DNA of 9,307 bases, from positions 1 to 9,307 of the forward strand of contig DFFD01000122.1 of NCBI GenBank assembly GCA_002369495.1. The letters are read 5' to 3'. Below the pieces are notes generated by a model that had not been told where the DNA came from, searched no databases, and saw only the letters and a program-made list of their open reading frames with translations. Origin of the DNA: Lachnospiraceae bacterium UBA3785. GTDB lineage: Bacteria > Bacillota > Clostridia > Lachnospirales > Lachnospiraceae. Both the position numbers and the translations under genes were made by a program. Position 1 is the stretch's first letter; each line of letters begins with the position of its first letter. Positions 4,656 to 9,307 of this stretch are shown here, one piece after another.

Positions 4656-6746
4656 ATGAAACGTTTACTATTCATGATCGCAGCTGCCCTGCTTCTCATT
4701 GTTTCATTTCCCGGAACGGTCCTCGCCAGCGCGGAGACGGACAGCCCGGCGCCGGCCGCCGACGAGGCGGTATTTTCCTGTGTGCGGAACAACGGCGACT
4801 CATTCCACTCCTTCAGGAGCGCGGACGGCACGGCCGTTCTCTTTCTCCCTGCCGACTTTGACCTTGCCGACCTCACCGTGCGCTGCCTTGCGCCGGAAAA
4901 GACCGTCTCAGCCTCCGGCTGCACCGCGAATTCCGGCTCCGGCACGATCCGGGGCGACTTCCGCGGAAAGGCGGTCACGGTATCCTTCGCGGACGGCTCC
5001 TCCGTCCTTCTCGTCGCGGAGAGTTCGACCCTGCCCTCGCTTGCAATTACGCTCGACGGCAGCACGCTCGACGACGTCCACGCCGACAAAGACTCGCGGC
5101 ACACGGTCGCTTTCTCGACCCTCTACGACCCGAAAAATGAAGACAACGACCTCGCCGTCCACGGCGGCGAATTCAAGGGGCGCGGGAACTCCTCCTGGGT
5201 CTACTACGATAAAAAGGGCTACCAGATCAGGTTCGAGACGGAGACATCCCTGCTCGGCATGGAGCCCGCTCGCAAGTGGGTCCTGCTGGCCGGCGCTTCC
5301 GACGCCACCCTCATGCGCACGAAGCTTGCGCTCGACGCGGCGGCGGCATTTCCCATGCTCTTCACCCCGCAGGCGGAGTACGCCGACCTCTGGATCAACG
5401 GGGACTACCGCGGCCTCTACCTCATCACCGAGAAGCCGGAGATCGGGAAAGGCCGTCTCGACCTGACAAGCGGGCACGGGGTCCTCGCGGAGTTCGACAA
5501 TGCCTTCTACTCGGGCGAGAGCGACTGGTTTACGGACGATTACGGGCAGCATTTTGCGCTGAAGGACGCGCAGGGTGCGGACCCGGACGCCGATTTCGAC
5601 GAGTTTGAGAACAAGGTGGCGGAATTCTATCGTGCGCTCTCCGCCAAAGACTGGGCTGAGGTCTCACGGGTAATCGACCCGGAGTCATTTGCCTCCATGC
5701 TGCTCGTCAACGAGTTCTTCTCAAACCGCGAATCCGCGACCACCAGCTTCTTCTGGTACCTCGACGGGAGCGAAGGGAAGCTCTCCGCGGGACCCGCGTG
5801 GGATTTCGACACCTGCATGGCCGACGAAAATAACCCCACTGACTACTACGTCTTCCAGAACAAATACTACAAGTACCTGGTCGATTTCGACGAGTTCGAG
5901 GACATCCTCCAGCGCCAGTACAGAGAGTACGGGGACGCCCTGAAGAGCGCCGCTGCCTCCCAGGACGCTCTCCGGCTCAGGATCTCCTCCTCCGCGGCTG
6001 CCAATTTCATGCGCTACAACGTCCTCGGCACGACGGACGCCAAAAAGCATGTCTTCCGCGACACCTGGGAGGAAAACCTGGCCGTCCAGAGGGACTGGCT
6101 CGCCGGCCGCGCGGAGCATTTCAGCGTCGGGGCTTTCTGCGGCAAGCGCAGGACGAGCTACCTCGAGACGCTCATTTCCTCCGGAAACCGCTATGCGGAC
6201 CTCTATCTCCGCTATCCGAGGAGCACCTCCGGCGTCACCTTCCGGGTTTCCGCCGGGAATCTTCCCGAGGATGAGCCGATAACCTGCAAGGCGGAGCGGG
6301 ACGAGTTCGGCCGCTGGCATGCGCGCATCGATCTCCTCGATTTCTGCGTCGACGGGGTCTTCACAGTGGAGGCATTCTCCGCCGCCTCCTCCTCGACACC
6401 GCTCACGACGCGGACCTTTGAGATCTCCTACGTGCCGGCGATGGATTACACCTGCTACGGTGTCAACTACCGGCCGGTCTTCAACCCGCTCTACTACCGG
6501 ACGCACAACGAGGACGTGGCCGCGATCTGCGGGGACGATCCGCGGGTGCTGTTCAGACATTTCCGCCTCTACGGGATGGCGGAAGGCCGCCGCGGGAGCC
6601 TGCTCTTCGACCCGGCTTACTATATGGCCGAAAATGCAGACCTCCGCTCCCGCTACGGCTCCTCCAACTTCCCCGCCTACTATCTCCACTATATCGAGCG
6701 GGGACGCGCGGAAGGCCGGGCCGGCGCGGCGGAATTTGCGAATTAA
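4656..6746 (+). CDS. Secreted CotH-kinase-family protein with C-terminal repeats
   Basis: The 696-residue protein begins with a clear signal peptide (MKRLLF, a hydrophobic stretch to about 23, cleavage likely after ASA at 24-26). A beta-rich N-terminal region (about 37-125) leads into a CotH-like domain (about 128-490) with the family marks FKGRGNSSW (173-181), KKGYQIRF (186-193), KWVLLAGASDATLMR (207-221), LWINGDYRGLYLITEKPE (245-262) and GPAWDFD (379-385). CotH proteins are atypical kinases; Asp383/Asp385 sit in the motif likely to bind metal and nucleotide. A possible Ig-like module spans about 518-592. The C-terminus has two repeats of about 42 residues (see separate entry). TAAGGAG at 4645-4651 lies four bases before the start. 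No coat or sporulation genes are nearby, so a spore role is not implied. The substrate is unknown. Confidence 0.88.
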   Translation: MKRLLFMIAAALLLIVSFPGTVLASAETDSPAPAADEAVFSCVRNNGDSFHSFRSADGTAVLFLPADFDLADLTVRCLAPEKTVSASGCTANSGSGTIRGDFRGKAVTVSFADGSSVLLVAESSTLPSLAITLDGSTLDDVHADKDSRHTVAFSTLYDPKNEDNDLAVHGGEFKGRGNSSWVYYDKKGYQIRFETETSLLGMEPARKWVLLAGASDATLMRTKLALDAAAAFPMLFTPQAEYADLWINGDYRGLYLITEKPEIGKGRLDLTSGHGVLAEFDNAFYSGESDWFTDDYGQHFALKDAQGADPDADFDEFENKVAEFYRALSAKDWAEVSRVIDPESFASMLLVNEFFSNRESATTSFFWYLDGSEGKLSAGPAWDFDTCMADENNPTDYYVFQNKYYKYLVDFDEFEDILQRQYREYGDALKSAAASQDALRLRISSSAAANFMRYNVLGTTDAKKHVFRDTWEENLAVQRDWLAGRAEHFSVGAFCGKRRTSYLETLISSGNRYADLYLRYPRSTSGVTFRVSAGNLPEDEPITCKAERDEFGRWHARIDLLDFCVDGVFTVEAFSAASSSTPLTTRTFEISYVPAMDYTCYGVNYRPVFNPLYYRTHNEDVAAICGDDPRVLFRHFRLYGMAEGRRGSLLFDPAYYMAENADLRSRYGSSNFPAYYLHYIERGRAEGRAGAAEFAN
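6471..6726 (+). repeat. Two 42-residue C-terminal repeats in the CotH-family protein
   Basis: Residues about 606-647 and 648-690 align as F-x-P-x-Y-Y, four residues, N/E-x-D-V/L, then a H/YF or HY aromatic pair, and end in G-x-AEGR. Phe609/Phe651 and the two AEGR motifs (642-645 and 685-688) keep the spacing. Such tandem units are common at the ends of secreted proteins in Lachnospiraceae, as I recall, and may mediate surface or wall association. That role is inference. Confidence 0.6.
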
Positions 6747-6800
6747 TTGTGAAATCTCATAAATTTTTCTAAATTCTCTTTTCTTTTTTGCAAATAGGTT

Positions 6801-6806
6801 TATACT
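6801..6806 (+). promoter_or_regulatory. Likely -10 box of the phasin-like gene
   Basis: TATACT at 6801-6806 lies in AT-rich sequence 55 bases before the start codon. No good -35 is visible at 16-18 bases. A 5-bp inverted repeat, CGGCC (6821-6825) with GGCCG (6834-6838), falls in the predicted leader. No hairpin terminator was seen after the CotH gene, so read-through from it is also possible. Confidence 0.4.
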
Positions 6807-6860
6807 GAATATCATAAAACCGGCCGCAGAGCAGGCCGCTGAAGAGAAAGGAGCACAAAA

Positions 6861-7385
6861 ATGAAATTATCCGAAGGTTTAAAGACCGTATTTCTGGCAG
6901 GCGTAGGCGCTGTGGCGATCACAGCCGAGAAGTCCAAACAGCTCGTCGACGATCTCGTCAAAAAGGGCGAGCTCACCGTCGAGGAAGGCAAGATCATCAA
7001 CGAGGACCTCGCGAAGAAGTTCAACGAGAAAGCTGAAAAGCTGGATGAGAAGGCCCAGGAATACACGCCGGAGAAGGTCGCGAAGAAGGTCCGCGAAGCT
7101 CTCCTGAACCTCGAAGGCATGACGAAGGAAGCCCGCGACGAGATCCGCGCGAAGCTCGACGCGCTCGATCAGGCTGACGAGGAAGCTGCCGCGAAGGCCG
7201 CCGAGGAGGAGGCTGCCGCTGAGGAGGCCGACGAGCAGGATGTCGCCGACGCGATCGTCGATGAGATCAAGGCTGAGGCCGAGGAGACCAAAGAGGCCGT
7301 CTGCGAAGCCTGCGAGGGCGTAAAGGAAGCTGCCCAGGAGGTCAAGGAAGCCGTTGAGGAGGCTTTCGAGAAGACCGAAGAGTAA
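6861..7385 (+). CDS. Small acidic phasin-family-like protein
   Basis: The 174-residue protein has an N-terminal hydrophobic helix (LKTVFLAGVGAVAI, 7-20), then TAEKSKQLVDDLVKKGELTVEEG (21-43), the arrangement seen in phasin-family and PHA-granule-associated-like proteins of Bacillota. From about 100 on it is a long Ala/Glu-rich, highly acidic helix with coiled-coil character, including a CxxC pair at Cys148/Cys151. True phasins coat polyhydroxyalkanoate granules. No PHA synthase or related gene is in this window, so the name describes similarity only; a structural or membrane-associated helical role is equally possible. There is no signal peptide cleavage site. AAAGGAG (6847-6853) lies seven bases upstream. 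The coding strand uses a narrow set of GAG/AAG/GCC-type codons, which fits high expression but also simply reflects its composition. Confidence 0.7.
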   Translation: MKLSEGLKTVFLAGVGAVAITAEKSKQLVDDLVKKGELTVEEGKIINEDLAKKFNEKAEKLDEKAQEYTPEKVAKKVREALLNLEGMTKEARDEIRAKLDALDQADEEAAAKAAEEEAAAEEADEQDVADAIVDEIKAEAEETKEAVCEACEGVKEAAQEVKEAVEEAFEKTEE

Positions 7386-7425
7386 TTTCTCCGGGAACGT
7401 GCTTAAACAAAGATTGATCATTGAG

Positions 7426-7458
7426 AAAACGACATGGCTTTCGGGCCATGCCGTTTTT
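7426..7458 (+). terminator. Terminator of the phasin-like gene
   Basis: AAAACG and CATGGC (7426-7438, one mismatch at A7432/C7451) pair with GCCATG and CGTTTT (7445-7457) around the loop TTTCGG, ending in TTTTT (7454-7458). A standard intrinsic terminator 40 bases after the stop. Confidence 0.88.
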
Positions 7459-7474
7459 GTGTTATCGGGGATCG

Positions 7475-7494
7475 GCTGCCGCATAGCTGCCGCA
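7475..7494 (+). repeat. Short direct repeat upstream of the isomerase promoter
   Basis: GCTGCCGCA occurs at 7475-7483 and 7486-7494, an 11-base period, ending 16 bases before the -35 box of the next gene. It could be a regulator site on one DNA face, or chance. Confidence 0.25.
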
Positions 7495-7510
7495 GTGCAT
7501 ATTAATGGAA

Positions 7511-7540
7511 TTGACGGACCCTGCAAAGCCGCGGTACAAT
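7511..7540 (+). promoter_or_regulatory. Promoter of the RpiB/LacA/LacB-family gene
   Basis: TTGACG (7511-7516), an 18-base spacer and TACAAT (7535-7540) each match consensus in five of six positions. The predicted leader is about 40 nt. Confidence 0.7.
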
Positions 7541-7586
7541 AGAAGCGAAGCAGCAACTATCACGCACAGAAAAGCGGAGGTAAGCT

Positions 7587-8045
7587 ATGAAAATTGCAAT
7601 GGCAAATGATCACGCGGGAACCAGAATGAAATATGAAATAAAGGCTCTCCTTGAGAACATGGGGCATGAAGTGGTGGATTTCGGAACCTATGACGAAAAT
7701 GCCGCCGACCTGCCCGACTATGTCTACCCGGCGGCACTCGCGGTCGCGAGAGGCGAGTGCGACAGGGGCATTTTCGTCGACGGCGTCGGCTACGGCAGCG
7801 CGATGATCGCGAACAAAATCTGCGGGATCTACGCCGCGGTATGCCAGGACCCGCTGTGCGCGGCGCTCTCCCGCCAGCACAACGATACAAACGTGCTCTG
7901 CCTCGGGGCCAAAATTATCGGCACCCTCATCTCCACGGAGATCGTGAAGACCTGGATGACGACAGACGCCTTCACGGCGGAGAAATATGTGAAGAGGGTC
8001 GCGAAGGTAAAGGATATCAACGACCGGCACTGTGTTCCGGTATAA
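7587..8045 (+). CDS. RpiB/LacA/LacB-family sugar-phosphate isomerase, Asp in place of the catalytic Cys
   Basis: The 152-residue protein is full length for this family of cytosolic aldose-ketose phosphate isomerases. It has NDHAG (7-11), VVDFGTY (29-35), SRQHNDTNVLCLGAKIIG (95-112) with the ring-opening His98, and a C-terminal DxAFTAEKYVKRV-like end. The anion-binding loop reads GIFVDGVGYGSAM (61-73), where typical RpiB has GI(L/I)(L/I)CGTGIGMS. Asp65 therefore replaces the catalytic Cys and Val67 the Thr. Asp at this place followed by GxGSxM also occurs in LacA, the galactose-6-phosphate isomerase subunit, while NDHAG and RQHN look like RpiB. Ribose-5-phosphate is thus not a safe substrate assignment, and I give no symbol. 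GGAGG at 7576-7580 is six bases before the start. No lacB-like partner is next to it. Confidence 0.88.
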   Translation: MKIAMANDHAGTRMKYEIKALLENMGHEVVDFGTYDENAADLPDYVYPAALAVARGECDRGIFVDGVGYGSAMIANKICGIYAAVCQDPLCAALSRQHNDTNVLCLGAKIIGTLISTEIVKTWMTTDAFTAEKYVKRVAKVKDINDRHCVPV

Positions 8046-8065
8046 TAAAAGAAAGACCGGTTTTC
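8038..8065 (+). terminator. Weak hairpin between convergent isomerase and rsuA genes
   Basis: CCGGT (8038-8042, overlapping the end of the isomerase gene) can pair with ACCGG (8057-8061), followed by TTTTC. The stem is only 5 bp with a 14-nt loop, so it is a poor terminator. Nothing better is visible in the 18-base gap between the genes. Confidence 0.25.
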
Positions 8066-8774
8066 ACTGCTCCGTGAGCGCCCGGATCTCCTCCGCCGTC
8101 AGCCGGCGCCACGCCCCAACGGGAAGCGCCGGATCGAGCGTAAGAGGCCCCATCCGGAGGCGTTTTAAGTAAAGAACCTCCTTGCCGACCGCCGCAAACA
8201 TCCGCTTCACCTGGTGAAACTTCCCCTCGCGGATCGTGATCTCGCACTCGCTGGTGTTCTTTTCGGCGTCCGTGCTTAAAATGACAAGCTCCGCCGGCAG
8301 CGCCGTCAGCGTCTCATCCACATAGAGCCCCGCAGCGAAGGCGGTCACATCCTCCCCGGTCACAAGACCGGAGAGACGCACGAAATAGACCTTGTCCGCA
8401 TGCTTCTTCGGGGAGAGCAGGTTGTGGGCCAGGTCCCCGTCGTTGGTGATGAGAAGGAGGCCCTCCGTATCCTTGTCGAGACGGCCGACCGGAAATATAT
8501 CCTTCCGCTTCGGCTCCTCTATGAGGTCGAGGACCGTCCTCTGCCGCCTGTCCTCGGTCGCGGTCACGACGCCTGCCGGCTTGTTCAGCATGTAGTAGAC
8601 AAACGGCTCATAGAGGTAGGTCCTGCCGCAAAAGACAACCTCCCCGCCCGCGACGTGCATCCCCGGGTCCGTCACCGTTACGCCGCCCGCGGACACGCGG
8701 CCGGCTTTTATCGCTTTTTTGATCTCGGTGCGGGTGCCCGCACCCATGTCCGAGAGAAATCTGTCGATCCGCAT
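8064..8774 (-). CDS. rsuA: 16S rRNA pseudouridine synthase, RsuA family
   Basis: RsuA-type enzymes convert U516 of 16S rRNA to pseudouridine during small-subunit assembly. The 236-residue protein has the usual length: an N-terminal S4 RNA-binding domain (about 1-50, starting MRIDRFLSDMG) and the synthase domain with YMLNKPAGVVTA (61-72), the catalytic-Asp motif GRLDKDTEGLLLITNDG (97-113, Asp100), and EGKFHQVKRMF (183-193). The start is supported by AGGAG at 8785-8781, six bases upstream. It follows carB on the same strand, with a terminator hairpin between, and I see no clear promoter of its own. RluB/RluF relatives share the fold, but the short length and this motif set favour RsuA. Confidence 0.9.
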   Translation of the reverse strand: MRIDRFLSDMGAGTRTEIKKAIKAGRVSAGGVTVTDPGMHVAGGEVVFCGRTYLYEPFVYYMLNKPAGVVTATEDRRQRTVLDLIEEPKRKDIFPVGRLDKDTEGLLLITNDGDLAHNLLSPKKHADKVYFVRLSGLVTGEDVTAFAAGLYVDETLTALPAELVILSTDAEKNTSECEITIREGKFHQVKRMFAAVGKEVLYLKRLRMGPLTLDPALPVGAWRRLTAEEIRALTEQ

Positions 8775-8792
8775 ACTGTTCTCCTGAATCGT

Positions 8793-8826
8793 AAAAAAGC
8801 GGTCCCGGCTCAGCCGGAACCGCTTT
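8793..8826 (-). terminator. Intrinsic terminator after carB
   Basis: On the minus strand AAAGCGGT-TCCGGC type sequence (8826-8813) pairs with GCCGG and ACCGC (8809-8799) around a 3-nt loop with one mismatch (A8818/C8804), followed by TTTTTT (8798-8793). It lies between the carB stop and the rsuA ribosome binding site. Confidence 0.88.
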
Positions 8827-8840
8827 CATTGCAGTGAATA

Positions 8841-9307
8841 TTATTTCAGTTTGATCTCCGCGTGCCACTCCTGCAGCGACTTCACCTCGCCGCGGCCCTT
8901 GCTGTTGATCTGGGCGATCCCTTCCGCCGCAGCTTTCGCCGCCGCGATCGTCGTGATGTAGGGGATCTTGTGCTTGATGGCGGCCTTGCGCAGGTAGCTG
9001 TCGTCGTGGATGCTCGCCTTGCCGATCGGGCTGTTCACGATGAGGTCGATCTTGCCGTTCGTGATCAGGTCAAGGATGTTCGGACGGCCCTCATAGAGCT
9101 TCTTGACCTTCTTGACCGGGATGCCGGCTTCCGCGATCAGGTCGCAGGTCCTGCCGGTCGCGATCAGCGCGAAACCATCGTTCGCGAGCGAGCGGGCGAC
9201 CTCCACGATCTCGGGCTTGTCCTTCTCGTTGACCGAGAGAAGAGCCGTGCCGCCGAGCGGAAGCTCCGCCTTCGCGGCTTCCTCCGCCTTGAAGAAGGCT
9301 TCGCCGG
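8841..9307 (-). CDS. carB: Carbamoyl-phosphate synthase large subunit, C-terminal part (incomplete)
   Basis: The last 154 codons of carB lie in the window; the rest runs off the right edge. CarB, with CarA, makes carbamoyl phosphate for pyrimidine and arginine synthesis. The visible part starts in the end of the second synthetase half (FFKAEEAAKAELPLGG) and continues as the MGS-like allosteric domain: LLSVNEKDKPEIVEVARSL, ATGRTCDLI, KLYEGRPNILDLI, IVNSPIG and YITTIAAAKAAAEGI. These are typical C-terminal CarB segments that bind effectors such as UMP, IMP or ornithine. The reading frame is open to the window edge with no start, so the in-frame GTG at 9206 is internal. It is the first of two minus-strand genes, before rsuA. 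Confidence 0.94.
   Translation of the reverse strand, partial: GEAFFKAEEAAKAELPLGGTALLSVNEKDKPEIVEVARSLANDGFALIATGRTCDLIAEAGIPVKKVKKLYEGRPNILDLITNGKIDLIVNSPIGKASIHDDSYLRKAAIKHKIPYITTIAAAKAAAEGIAQINSKGRGEVKSLQEWHAEIKLK

Noticed and set aside
4472..5104. 210-codon minus-strand frame over the divergent promoter region
   Set aside because: It overlaps the start of the CotH-family gene including its signal peptide, and covers both promoters; no family resemblance.
5721..6815. 364-codon frame antisense to the CotH-family gene
   Set aside because: A by-product of high third-position GC on the sense strand; the Arg/Gly/Val/Glu-rich product has no recognisable domain.
6879..7556. 225-codon frame antisense to the phasin-like gene
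   Set aside because: A Leu/Val-rich mirror of an Ala/Glu/Lys-rich helix, crossing the strong terminator at 7426-7458.
1..9307. CRISPR array, IS element, integrase, attachment site or prophage gene
   Set aside because: No regularly spaced repeats, terminal inverted repeats, transposase motifs or phage-like proteins were seen on either strand; the only repeats are the short ones listed.

Overview
The window reads as chromosome of a GC-rich Bacillota, most likely a Clostridia/Lachnospiraceae-type anaerobe. The reasons are strong AAGGAGG-type ribosome binding sites on almost every gene, intrinsic terminators throughout, a TPP-riboswitch-controlled ThiT (an ECF vitamin transporter S component typical of Bacillota), a secreted CotH-family protein, and a GPH sugar transporter with the charged C-terminal tail I associate with Lachnospiraceae. 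This placement is inferred from gene content, not from a marker gene. I see no tRNA, rRNA, CRISPR array, IS element or integrase.

Layout, left to right. 1-170: promoter region, with a good -10 for the first gene and an outward-facing one at the left edge. 171-1259 (+): mannonate dehydratase uxuA, followed by two intrinsic terminators. 1260-1998: 739 bases without a conventional gene. The middle is AT-rich and pyrimidine-rich on the + strand. It holds a well-formed minus-strand promoter, two strong Shine-Dalgarno boxes and a minus-strand terminator, so I propose an orphan transcript of about 380 nt there. It is followed by a pair of GGGACGGTTCC repeats and then the thiT promoter and TPP riboswitch. 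1999-2637 (+): thiT. 2727-4436 (-): GPH-family MFS transporter, convergent with thiT across a shared bidirectional terminator. 4437-4655: divergent promoter region. 4656-6746 (+): secreted CotH-family protein. 6861-7385 (+): small acidic phasin-like protein. 7587-8045 (+): RpiB/LacA/LacB-family isomerase with Asp in place of the catalytic Cys. 8064-8774 (-): RsuA-family 16S rRNA pseudouridine synthase. 8841-9307 (-): C-terminal end of carbamoyl-phosphate synthase large subunit, running off the right edge.

Most genes look like single-gene transcription units, each with its own promoter and usually its own terminator. UxuA (hexuronate catabolism), the GPH transporter and the isomerase all fit sugar use, but they are not one operon and I do not claim that they share a pathway.

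Most worth a second look: the minus-strand orphan unit at 1334-1748, which also runs antisense to a 19-codon hydrophobic frame; the transporter that lacks all the charged residues of the MelB cation/sugar site; the isomerase with the Cys-to-Asp change; and the TPP riboswitch whose conserved 3' end runs straight into the ribosome binding site.
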